Assembly (NCBI GenBank): GCA_964550165.1
Contig: CAZJYC010000010.1
Location: forward strand, 1-49,943
DNA: 49,943 bases
Origin: CAZJYC01 sp964550165
GTDB lineage: Bacteria > Acidobacteriota > Aminicenantia > Aminicenantales > Aminicenantaceae
Reading direction: 5' to 3'
The notes under the pieces were generated by a model. The model searched no databases, was not told where the DNA came from, and saw only the letters and a list, made by a program, of their open reading frames with translations. The first letter of the stretch is position 1, and every line of letters starts with the position of its first letter. Positions 16,260 to 24,196 of the stretch are shown here, one piece after another. The translations under genes were made by a program, and so were the position numbers.

Positions 16260-18062
16260 ATGAAAGCCATATTCCAGCTTTTCAAGCTCACTTTGAGCGA
16301 GAAAAAGAGGTTTATCCTGGCCTTCATTTTCACTCTGTTCGTGGCTTTTTTCACCTACGTCTTTGTCAACTTAGTCCAGCCTGTCATCGACGAGATGTTC
16401 CTGAATATCCCCCATGCCACCCAGGAGAAAGCAAGCCTGATGGGTTTTGTCTTCAAAAACCTGCATGTCGCCAAGGGCCAGTTCCTGTGGCTCATTCCGC
16501 TGCTGCTCGTCGTGGTTGTTTTTGGCAAAGGATTGTTCACTTTTCTTTCCACTTTTTTCATGAAAACCATCGGGCACAAGGTTGTCAAGAAGCTGAGGGA
16601 TGAACTTTTCGAACATCTTGTTTATCAGTCCTCGAATTTCTTTGACCACACAACGACCGGCGAGCTGATGAGCCGTCTCACCAACGATGTGGATAAAGTC
16701 CAGGAAGCTGTCTCGGGTAGCATGGCCGACTTTATCGAAGAGACACTCATACTGTTTGCTCTTCTGATTTACATCTTTGTCACCGACTGGCATCTGGCTT
16801 TAATCTCTTTTGTCGTCACTCCGCTGGCTGTCATCCCTTTGGTTGCCTTCAGCCGTCAGCTCAAAAAGAAGGCACTGCAGAATCAGAGGAGGATGGCTCA
16901 GATCTACAATATGCTCCACGAGACAATCACCGGTAACAAGATCGTCAAATCCTTCACCATGGAAAAGTTCGAAATGAAGAGGTTCTGGCAGGCGACCCTG
17001 AGCTATTTTAAGACCAGCATCAAGCTGGCCTGGATTGGAAGCCTGTCCTCGCCTTTTATGGAGTTTATGGGCGCAGTAGTCGGCGCTGTTGTCCTTGTCC
17101 TCGGGACGACGAAAATTGCCAGGGGAGCCATAAGTCCGGGTGATTTTGTCTCTTTCATCGTGGCCATTTTTTATTCCTATACGCCGATTAAACGCCTGAG
17201 CCGAGCCAACAATTCCATCCAGCAGGGTGTGGCTGGCTATGAGAGAATACAGGAAATTCTGCGAAGCAAGCCCCAGGTTGTTGAGATCCCGCAGGCCTTC
17301 TCTCTTCCTCCCGTCAAAGGTCATGTCAAATTTGAAAAGGTCTCTTTCAGCTATGATAAGGCGATGCCTGTCCTCCACGATGTTGATTTTGAAGTCCTCC
17401 CCACCGAGAGAGTTGCCCTTGTCGGCTTAAGCGGTTCAGGGAAGACAACCATCATCAACCTGATCTGCCGTTTTTACGATCCGACCTCAGGAAAGGTCAC
17501 CATCGACGGAAGGGACATTCGTGAGGTTACCATTTCCTCGCTCCGGTCTCAACTCGGCCTTGTGACTCAGGACGTCCTTCTTTTCAACGACACGGTGCGC
17601 AACAACATTGCCTACGGGCTCGAGGATATTCCTTTGGAGAAAATTGTCGAAGCAGCTCAAGCGGCCGAAGCCCACGAATTTATCATGAAACTTCCCGAAG
17701 GATATGATTCCAATATAGGGGAAAAGGGGACTTTTCTTTCCAGTGGAGAAAGACAGAGGTTGGCCATTGCCAGAGCTTTGGTCAAGGATCCTCCCATTCT
17801 CATTCTTGATGAAGCCACATCAGCCCTGGATTCCGAATCAGAAAGCTTAATCCAAAGGGCACTGGCCAATGTGATGAGAAACAGAACGACATTCATCATT
17901 GCTCATCGTCTGTCCACCGTCAGGAGTGCCGACAAGATATTTGTGATCGATAAAAGGAGAATCGCTGAAATCGGAACCCACGGCGAGCTTTTGATGAAAA
18001 ACGGTATTTACAAAAAATTGTACGACCTGCAATTCCTTGAAGGCGAGGAGGTGATGCCATGA
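16260..18062 (+). CDS. MsbA-like ABC exporter (fused TMD-NBD)
   Basis: The 600-residue half-transporter has six membrane helices (about 15-310) and an ATPase domain (about 335-590), and acts as a homodimer. It shows Walker A GLSGSGKTT, Q-loop LVTQDVLLF, signature LSSGERQRLAIARAL, Walker B ILILDEATSALD and switch His in IIAHRLSTV. The TMD phrases FFDHTTTGELMSRLTNDVD and TGNKIVKSF are typical of MsbA, the lipid A-core flippase of the inner membrane. A related lipid or drug exporter cannot be excluded, since no LPS genes adjoin it. It begins 4 bases after the preceding gene and its TGA overlaps the yicC start (ATGA), so translation is probably coupled. Confidence 0.9.
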   Translation: MKAIFQLFKLTLSEKKRFILAFIFTLFVAFFTYVFVNLVQPVIDEMFLNIPHATQEKASLMGFVFKNLHVAKGQFLWLIPLLLVVVVFGKGLFTFLSTFFMKTIGHKVVKKLRDELFEHLVYQSSNFFDHTTTGELMSRLTNDVDKVQEAVSGSMADFIEETLILFALLIYIFVTDWHLALISFVVTPLAVIPLVAFSRQLKKKALQNQRRMAQIYNMLHETITGNKIVKSFTMEKFEMKRFWQATLSYFKTSIKLAWIGSLSSPFMEFMGAVVGAVVLVLGTTKIARGAISPGDFVSFIVAIFYSYTPIKRLSRANNSIQQGVAGYERIQEILRSKPQVVEIPQAFSLPPVKGHVKFEKVSFSYDKAMPVLHDVDFEVLPTERVALVGLSGSGKTTIINLICRFYDPTSGKVTIDGRDIREVTISSLRSQLGLVTQDVLLFNDTVRNNIAYGLEDIPLEKIVEAAQAAEAHEFIMKLPEGYDSNIGEKGTFLSSGERQRLAIARALVKDPPILILDEATSALDSESESLIQRALANVMRNRTTFIIAHRLSTVRSADKIFVIDKRRIAEIGTHGELLMKNGIYKKLYDLQFLEGEEVMP

Positions 18063-18937
18063 TCCAGAGTATGACGGGCTTTGCGGAGAAGAGGTTTTCT
18101 TCGAAGAACCTGACGGTGGCGATCACCATCCGGAGCTTGAATCATCGTTTCTTAGATTGGAATTATAGAGGCGATCAGATTGGCGAGGTCGAAAACAGTC
18201 TCAGGGCCATCGCCCAGAAAAAGCTTCACCGGGGGAGGATCGAAGTTTTCCTGGAATTGAGTTATTTGGATTCCTCAAACTGGAGTCTTACCATCAACGA
18301 GGAATTGCTGAGGAGAATCCTTTTATCAACGGAAAAGATTTCATCGCGGATGAAAAAAAGCCTAAGCTTTTCTGTCAAAGATATGTTTGGTCTTCCGCAC
18401 GTGGTTGAAATGAGAAGGAAGGCTTTCAGCCAGGAGCAGACAGCTTTTCTGGAGAAATGCTTTGAAAAGACGCTGGATGAGGTCTTGAAGCTGAGGCAGA
18501 GAGAGGGGAGGGAGATTGCCAGAGAAATCCAGATCTATCTGAAGAATATCCGGCAGATGGTGAACCGAATCGATAAACTCCACAAAAAGCAGCCGGTGCT
18601 CATCAAAGAAAAGATGGCTCGCCGGCTGAAGGAGCTGGACCATGAGGGTGCCCTGACCGAGGAGAAGCTGGCCGGGGAAGCCGCTTTTTTCGCCCAGCGG
18701 TATGATTTAACAGAAGAAATCGTGAGGTTGAAGTCTCATCTGGATTTTGCCGGGGAGCTTTTTTCTCCGAAAAACAAGGGTCCTTTTGGGAAAAAACTGG
18801 ATTTTATCGCTCAGGAGCTTTACCGGGAAGCGAACACCATAAATTCCAAATCCCAGGAGATCGCCATCGTCAAGGAGAGCTTAGCCATCAAGGGCGAGGT
18901 GGAAAATATCCGGCAGCAGGTTCAGAATATAGAATAA
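18059..18937 (+). CDS. YicC-family protein
   Basis: The sequence of 292 residues has both family parts. The N-terminal YicC domain starts MIQSMTGFAEKRF and includes SLNHRFLDWNYR. The C-terminal domain ends KSQEIAIVKESLAIKGEVENIRQ and carries a Glu/Asn-rich metal-site-like pattern (FIAQELYREANTINSKS). E. coli YicC has been described as an endoribonuclease connected with RNA decay; that activity is carried over here by family only. The gene sits between msbA-like and gmk, an arrangement common in many bacteria. Start overlap with the upstream stop shows operon membership. Confidence 0.93.
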   Translation: MIQSMTGFAEKRFSSKNLTVAITIRSLNHRFLDWNYRGDQIGEVENSLRAIAQKKLHRGRIEVFLELSYLDSSNWSLTINEELLRRILLSTEKISSRMKKSLSFSVKDMFGLPHVVEMRRKAFSQEQTAFLEKCFEKTLDEVLKLRQREGREIAREIQIYLKNIRQMVNRIDKLHKKQPVLIKEKMARRLKELDHEGALTEEKLAGEAAFFAQRYDLTEEIVRLKSHLDFAGELFSPKNKGPFGKKLDFIAQELYREANTINSKSQEIAIVKESLAIKGEVENIRQQVQNIE

Positions 18938-18968
18938 GGAAAAATTCACGATAGAGGGTAGAGAGACA

Positions 18969-19574
18969 ATGCTTTATGTCATCACTGGCCCTTCGGGTTG
19001 CGGAAAGACCACTCTGATCCGCAAGCTCTTGCCAAAGATGAAAGCTGTTCAGTTTTCTGTTTCCCATACGACTCGGAAAAAGAGGAATTCCGAGAAGGAA
19101 GGCAGGGATTATTATTTTGTTTCAAAGCCTGAGTTCGAGCAGATGGTCCAGGATGGGAAATTTGTCGAATGGACTCGGATTCACGGGAGCTACTACGGCA
19201 CATCCCAAAAGGAGCTGAAGACAAAAGCAGCCCAGGAAGACCTCATTCTGGATATCGATATTCATGGAGCCCGGGCGATAAAGTCAAAATTGAAAAGGGC
19301 GGTTTTCATTTTTATCCTGCCTCCTCGGTTCGAAGAGCTCAGAAGGAGGCTTGAAGAACGAGGAGATGAAAGCCCGGCCTCGGTCCAGAAGAGGCTTGGA
19401 TTAGCCATAAAAGAGATTCGTTATTATCCTCAGTTTGACTACGTTATCATCAATGATAAACTGGATAAAGCCGTGGAAAAGCTCAGGGCTATCATTGTCA
19501 GCACAAGATGCAGGCTCGAATCTCAAAAAGCGAAGATTATGTCCATACTCCGGAGTTTTTCTGGAGAACGGTGA
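18969..19574 (+). CDS. gmk: Guanylate kinase
   Basis: Gmk phosphorylates GMP (and dGMP) to GDP with ATP, a required step to GTP and cyclic di-GMP. Its Walker A is GPSGCGKTTL at the N-terminus. GMP-binding residues appear in SVSHTTRKKRNSEKEGRDYYF, abbreviated here as SHTTR and GRDYYF, and FVEWTRIHGSYYGTS matches the lid-region signature. LDIDIHGA is the Walker B region and RLEERGDES the lid. The length of 201 residues is standard. In many genomes rpoZ (RNA polymerase omega) lies between gmk and coaBC; here coaBC follows after only a few bases and no rpoZ frame is present. Confidence 0.96.
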   Translation: MLYVITGPSGCGKTTLIRKLLPKMKAVQFSVSHTTRKKRNSEKEGRDYYFVSKPEFEQMVQDGKFVEWTRIHGSYYGTSQKELKTKAAQEDLILDIDIHGARAIKSKLKRAVFIFILPPRFEELRRRLEERGDESPASVQKRLGLAIKEIRYYPQFDYVIINDKLDKAVEKLRAIIVSTRCRLESQKAKIMSILRSFSGER

Positions 19575-19583
19575 GGGATGAAC

Positions 19584-20777
19584 ATGGCCAAGATTGCTTT
19601 GGGTGTCAGTTCTTCAATCAGCATCTATAAAGCCTGTGAAATCATCAGGCATTTTCAGGATAAGGAATTCCAGGTTCAGGTCATCATGACCAAAAATGCC
19701 TGCCGTATGATTTCACCTTTGCTTTTCGGCTCCCTTTCCGGGCAGAAAGTCTTGGTCGATCCATTTGATGAAGGAGACTCGACAAGAATCGCCCACGTGG
19801 CCCTGGCAAAGGAGGTTTCCCTCTTCATCGTCGCTCCGGCCACAGCCAACATCATCGGCAAATTTGCTTCCGGAGTGGCCGATGACTTCCTGTCCACGCT
19901 GTACACGGTGGTCGAGTGTCCTGTGCTCATCGCGCCGGCGATGAATGAAGCCATGTATTTTCATCGTCAGACCCAGCAGAATATCGAGAAGCTCAAGGCT
20001 GACGGGGTCAGGTTTATCGAGCCAGAAAAGGGATACTTAGCCTGTCAGGAGGAAGGGTGGGGAAGGCTGGCGCTCCCGGAGAAAATTGTCGCGAAGGCCC
20101 TGGAATTGATCAAAAAAAGTGAAAGCTTAAAGGGCAAGACCGTCCTGGTCACAGCAGGCCCGACGCGGGAGTTTCTGGACCCGGTTCGCTTCCTCACCAA
20201 CCGCTCGTCGGGGAAAATGGGCTATGAGCTGGCCGAGGAAGCCATCAGGCGGGGAGCGGAAGTCATTCTCGTCTCGGGCCCGACCCATATTTTTCCGCCG
20301 CGCAAAGCCAAGTTTCTCAGCGTCCAGACTGCAGAGGAGATGGAAAAAGAAGTTATGAAAAACGTATCTTACTCGGATGTTGTCATCATGGCCGCAGCCA
20401 TTTCAGATTTTAAGTTTGCCGAGACCTCTTCCCAGAAGATAAAGAAAGAAAAATTGGGCAGAGCAATCCGAATTGCCCCTACTGAGGATGTGCTGCGGAA
20501 GCTGGGGAAGAAGAAAGGCAGAACAATTCTCGTCGGTTTTGCCGCAGAGACTGAGAATGTTGTGGATAATGCGCTCAAAAAAATGAAGGAAAAGAATCTG
20601 GACCTCATCGTGGCCAATGATGTCCTGGCTGAAGGAGTTGGCTTTGAGTCGGACTTCAACCAGGTCAGCATCGTTTCCTCCGATGGAAAAACGATCCACA
20701 TCGAAAAGAGAGGCAAACTTGAGATCAGCCAGATCATCTTGGATAGGATAGAGGAGATCCTTGGAAAAAAAAGTTGA
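19584..20777 (+). CDS. coaBC: Bifunctional phosphopantothenoylcysteine decarboxylase/synthetase CoaBC
   Basis: CoaBC makes 4'-phosphopantetheine in coenzyme A synthesis: CoaB joins cysteine to phosphopantothenate using CTP, and CoaC, an FMN enzyme, decarboxylates it. The CoaC half has GVSSSISIYKA, the active-site His in RIAHVALAKE, PAMNEAMY and the substrate-clamp Cys in LACQEEGWGRL. The CoaB half starts near residue 185 with VTAGPTREFLDPVRF and NRSSGKMGYELA, and contains AAAISDFK and NDV. The first ATG (19578) lies directly on the GAGG; the second (19584) has correct spacing and is preferred. coaD, the next enzyme in the pathway, sits in the pilus operon at 29.3 kb. Confidence 0.95.
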   Translation: MAKIALGVSSSISIYKACEIIRHFQDKEFQVQVIMTKNACRMISPLLFGSLSGQKVLVDPFDEGDSTRIAHVALAKEVSLFIVAPATANIIGKFASGVADDFLSTLYTVVECPVLIAPAMNEAMYFHRQTQQNIEKLKADGVRFIEPEKGYLACQEEGWGRLALPEKIVAKALELIKKSESLKGKTVLVTAGPTREFLDPVRFLTNRSSGKMGYELAEEAIRRGAEVILVSGPTHIFPPRKAKFLSVQTAEEMEKEVMKNVSYSDVVIMAAAISDFKFAETSSQKIKKEKLGRAIRIAPTEDVLRKLGKKKGRTILVGFAAETENVVDNALKKMKEKNLDLIVANDVLAEGVGFESDFNQVSIVSSDGKTIHIEKRGKLEISQIILDRIEEILGKKS

Positions 20778-21423
20778 AAAAGTCCTCGAAGGGCTTCAGG
20801 ACAGACTAAACTTTTTTTCCGAGCTTGGCGCGGAGTTTATTATCTCCTCTCCGTCTTCCCGACAGAGCGTTTATTTTCCTTTAAGGGAGAGAATTCTCAA
20901 TTGTCAAAAATGTCCGCTCTTCCAGGGAAGAACACGTGCCGTGCCGGGAGAGGGGAATCTTGATGCGGAGCTTATGTTCGTCGGAGAGGCGCCGGGCCGG
21001 GATGAAGACATTCAAGGCAAGCCTTTTGTCGGGAAAGCCGGTCAGCTTCTGACCAAAATCATCCAGGCCATGAAATTCAGCAGAGAAGAGGTTTATATTA
21101 CCAACGTCGTCAAATGCAGGCCGCCTGAGAACAGGACCCCGCACAGGGATGAGATTGAGAAGTGCCAGGATTATCTTCTGGCGCAGCTGCGGATCATAAA
21201 GCCTAAAGTCATTGTCGCTTTAGGAAAGGTTGCTGCCGACTTCTTTGTTCCGAGCAATCTCGGAATGACGTCTTTAAGGGGGAATTTTTACGAGTACGGC
21301 AAGATTCAGGTCATGCCGACTTTTCATCCTTCCTATCTCATCAGAAACGAGGGCAATAAAATCATCAAAAGAATGGTCTGGGAAGACATGAAGAAAGTCA
21401 TGGCCTTCCTGGGCAAAGAATGA
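20761..21423 (+). CDS. Family 4 uracil-DNA glycosylase (Fe-S)
   Basis: This enzyme removes uracil formed by cytosine deamination. The family 4 marks are GEAPGRDEDIQGKPFVG near residue 80 (catalytic motif), the uracil-binding Asn/Lys region ITNVVKCRPPENR and the late motif FHPSYLIRN. Four Cys fit the [4Fe-4S] site: CQKC (about 44-47), Cys in KCRPP and Cys in EKCQDYL. Length is 220 residues. The start is a TTG with GAGGAG seven bases ahead, inside the end of coaBC; no ATG alternative keeps the N-terminal helix. Its TGA overlaps the priA ATG. Such enzymes are frequent in thermophiles but are also widespread in mesophiles. Confidence 0.93.
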   Translation: MEKKVEKVLEGLQDRLNFFSELGAEFIISSPSSRQSVYFPLRERILNCQKCPLFQGRTRAVPGEGNLDAELMFVGEAPGRDEDIQGKPFVGKAGQLLTKIIQAMKFSREEVYITNVVKCRPPENRTPHRDEIEKCQDYLLAQLRIIKPKVIVALGKVAADFFVPSNLGMTSLRGNFYEYGKIQVMPTFHPSYLIRNEGNKIIKRMVWEDMKKVMAFLGKE

Positions 21424-23558
21424 CCTTGTACGCTGAAGTTGTTTTCTCATTGCCGGTGGACCGGTCTTTTTCTTACATTGTTCCCGAAGCCTTCAAAAAA
21501 AAAGCAAAAATAGGATCAAGGGTTCTGGCTCCTCTCGGACAGAGGCTGTTGACCGGATTTATCGTCAATCTAAGCGAGAAAAAGCCGGCCGAAGGCTATC
21601 AGCTTAAGGAAATCGCAGAAGTCCTGGATGAGGAGCCTGTTTTTTCGCCTTCCATCCTTTCCTTGACCCAAAAGATCGGCAGTTATTTTTATTCTTCATG
21701 GGGAGAGCTTTTGCAATCGTCTCTTCCCCCATCCTTTATTCTTCGAAGTCAAAAAAAAATCTTTCTCTCAGAAAAGGGGAAAGCTTCCCTTCGGGACGAA
21801 ACACTTTCCGCAGAAGAGCGAGGGCTTTTGGCCCTTCTTCAGAAGAGGGCTTACAGCATTTTTTACCTGAAAAGAAAGCTCAAGGTCAAAAATCTTCCTC
21901 TCCTTGTCTCCCGGCTGGAGAGGAAAAACTTGGTTCAAGTCCAGAGCGATATCAAGGCGGTGAGAGCGAAAAAAGAACCCGCTCTGGCACGGATGGAGAC
22001 CCAGCTCGAGATAGATTTCTCTCTGGACACCCATGCTCGAGAGGTCGCGGATAAGATCGCCCAGAAAATGGTCAAAAATGGCTTTTCTCCCTTTTATCTC
22101 TTCGGATCTCCAGAGAAAAGAGAAGCAGTCTATTTTTATCTCATCAAGAAAGCTCTGGTTCGAGAAAGGAAGGTTTTGTTATTGGTCCCTGAAATTGTCT
22201 TAACGCAAGCCTTGAGGGATCAATTCGAGAAGAAATTGGGAGAAAGAGCGGCCGTTCTCCACAGCCGTTTGTCAGAAAGGAAAAGAGAGCTGGAGTGGAG
22301 AAAGATAAGGCAAAGGGAGGTCGATGTGGTTGTCGGGTCGAGGTCTGCCCTCTTCTCTCCGCTCGTCCAGCTGGGCTTGGTTATTGTCGATGAGGAGCAG
22401 GACGAATCGTTCTATCAACTGGAGAGCCCTTCCTACGACGCCCGGAAGGGGGCCTGGTTGAGAGCCGAGCAGGAAGGTGCTGTTCTGGTCTATGGCTCGG
22501 CGTTTCCTTCGGTGAGTGCTTTCTCCCGGGCCCAAAGACAGGGATACTTGTTGTCTCTTGAAAGCGATAGAAGGAGAAGAAAGGTCGAAATTATTGACGA
22601 CCGACAGGTCAGAGGGTTGATTTCCATGAAGCTCGAGGAAAAGATTGCCGGAAGATTGGATAAAGGAGAACCAGTCCTTGTCTTCTTTAACCGCCGTGGT
22701 TATGCTTCCTTTCTTTTCTGTTCGCGATGCAACTTTATTCCGCGCTGCAAGCGCTGCGACATTGCTTTGTCTTATCATAAAAGAGATGAGAGCCTTGTCT
22801 GTCATTACTGCAACGACTCCATCCCTAAAATGGACGTATGTCCAGAATGCAGAAGCAGAATGCTCAGAGAGAGAGGCGTTGGAATTGAGGCTGTCGAAGA
22901 GGAATTGAGGAGAAAATTTCCTCAAAGCCGGGTCGCAAGCTTTGACACAGGCTTGAGCCGCGGAGAGCAGGCGCGAATCCTCCGGAACTTCAAGAAAGGG
23001 AAAATTCCCATCCTGATCGGAACTCAATTTCTCGCTCATCAGAGGGATTTGGCGCCTGTGTCCTTGATTGTCATCCTCTTTCCAGAGACAATTCTTTCGC
23101 TCTCCGATTACAGGGCCAGCCAGAAGACTTTCGAGACCGTAGGCCAGATGATGAGGTTCCTTGATGAGGAGGGTGAAGCTTTGATCCAAACAGCGGTTCC
23201 CCGTCATTTCAGCATTCTTCAGGCGGCATCCGGAGACTATCTGTCTTTTTTTAGCGAGGAAATAAAATTCCGAAGGTTGATGAACTATCCTCCTTTTTCC
23301 TGCGTGGCTGAAATCCTGTTCCAGGGGACGAATTTGAGGAGCGTCGCCAGGAACTCCAGGCAATTTGCCGGCGCTTTGAAGGAAAGCGCCGAGGGAATCG
23401 AGATTTTGGGCCCTGCCCTGGCCTCAGTCTCAAAAGTCAGAGGGATGAACAGAGTTCAGGTTACTCTGAAGGCCCGGAAAAAGGAAGAATTGGACGAAAT
23501 CCTGAGAAGATTGCTCAAGACAGTCAAAGCGAGAAAATCTGTCCTTCTTTATGAGTGA
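21420..23558 (+). CDS. priA: Primosomal protein PriA, apparently without ATPase motifs
   Basis: PriA restarts stalled forks by binding branched DNA and loading DnaB. The 712-residue product has the full layout: 3'-DNA-binding domain (YAEVVFSLPVDRSFSY), winged helix, helicase lobes, and eight zinc Cys in four pairs (CSRC from 434, CKRC, CHYC, CPEC). The motor motifs are degraded. Where GVTGSGKTE is expected there is GSPEKREAVY (229-238). The DEEH box is DEEQ (324-327). The GRAGR of motif VI is replaced around VGQMMRF (574-580). Some motifs survive (VGSRSALFSPL, GTQFLAHQRD, DYRASQ). It is probably a DNA-binding loader without helicase activity, as reported for the Deinococcus PriA. Last gene of the run. 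Confidence 0.9.
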   Translation: MTLYAEVVFSLPVDRSFSYIVPEAFKKKAKIGSRVLAPLGQRLLTGFIVNLSEKKPAEGYQLKEIAEVLDEEPVFSPSILSLTQKIGSYFYSSWGELLQSSLPPSFILRSQKKIFLSEKGKASLRDETLSAEERGLLALLQKRAYSIFYLKRKLKVKNLPLLVSRLERKNLVQVQSDIKAVRAKKEPALARMETQLEIDFSLDTHAREVADKIAQKMVKNGFSPFYLFGSPEKREAVYFYLIKKALVRERKVLLLVPEIVLTQALRDQFEKKLGERAAVLHSRLSERKRELEWRKIRQREVDVVVGSRSALFSPLVQLGLVIVDEEQDESFYQLESPSYDARKGAWLRAEQEGAVLVYGSAFPSVSAFSRAQRQGYLLSLESDRRRRKVEIIDDRQVRGLISMKLEEKIAGRLDKGEPVLVFFNRRGYASFLFCSRCNFIPRCKRCDIALSYHKRDESLVCHYCNDSIPKMDVCPECRSRMLRERGVGIEAVEEELRRKFPQSRVASFDTGLSRGEQARILRNFKKGKIPILIGTQFLAHQRDLAPVSLIVILFPETILSLSDYRASQKTFETVGQMMRFLDEEGEALIQTAVPRHFSILQAASGDYLSFFSEEIKFRRLMNYPPFSCVAEILFQGTNLRSVARNSRQFAGALKESAEGIEILGPALASVSKVRGMNRVQVTLKARKKEELDEILRRLLKTVKARKSVLLYE

Positions 23559-23585
23559 GATGTTTTGAAGTTGAGGAGAATAGCC

Positions 23586-24182
23586 TTATCGATAGTCTGC
23601 GAAGTATACCGTTAACTTGCCTGAAGTCTGGACGGGGTTGCTGTCCATGTCGTTACCGTAAAAAGTGATGGTCGCCACGTTCTGAATGATGGTTGTTGTT
23701 CCCCGAAGCCCGATTAGCGGGGGATTTTGCTTAGCATCTGCTCTCACCAGGACAATATCGACCGCGATGCTCGAGCCGGTCTCGATTAAAACCGATAAAG
23801 AGCCTTCAAAATCGTAGGGAACATCCACTCCCGGAGTTCCACCGCCTGTGGGAAGCGCGTACTGAACCGAGTAGCGCGTCACCTGGATGCTGGTATACTG
23901 GGATATTCCCCCTCCGGGTGGAACTGGATCTTTGAGCTTTGCTTCCAGGGTGCAGGAGACAATATCTGAGTGGACAATGTTGCCCAGCAAAGGGTCCACC
24001 ACCACGACATCGGATTCGAGAAAATCCGCGTCTTTTCCGTCGTAGGTCTTCCCTTGTATTTCCGAAAGAACGAGCAGGCTCTGAGACCTTGAGCCTTCCC
24101 TGATGATGTTGGAGCAGGAGACAAGAAGGAATAAAACCGGAATGATGGCAATTATTTTTAAAGCGATTCTTAGTTTGTTCAT
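23586..24182 (-). CDS. Lipoprotein at the end of the pilus operon
   Basis: The product (198 residues from the ATG at 24182) has a lipoprotein signal: a basic start, IALKIIAIIPVLFLL, then the lipobox LVSC. The body is beta-rich with Thr, Val and Ile strands (TRYSVQYALPTGGG, LSVLIETGSSIAVDIVLV, ATITFYGNDMDSNP), like an Ig-type or secretin-accessory fold. I do not recognise the family. An ATG at 24191 directly abuts its ribosome site, so the later one is preferred. It follows pilQ within 15 bases, which suggests a pilotin-like or other outer-membrane accessory to the secretin. That role is inferred from position alone; classical pilotins are TPR or beta-sandwich proteins. Confidence 0.75.
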   Translation of the reverse strand: MNKLRIALKIIAIIPVLFLLVSCSNIIREGSRSQSLLVLSEIQGKTYDGKDADFLESDVVVVDPLLGNIVHSDIVSCTLEAKLKDPVPPGGGISQYTSIQVTRYSVQYALPTGGGTPGVDVPYDFEGSLSVLIETGSSIAVDIVLVRADAKQNPPLIGLRGTTTIIQNVATITFYGNDMDSNPVQTSGKLTVYFADYR

Positions 24183-24196
24183 TTTGTCCATCCTGT

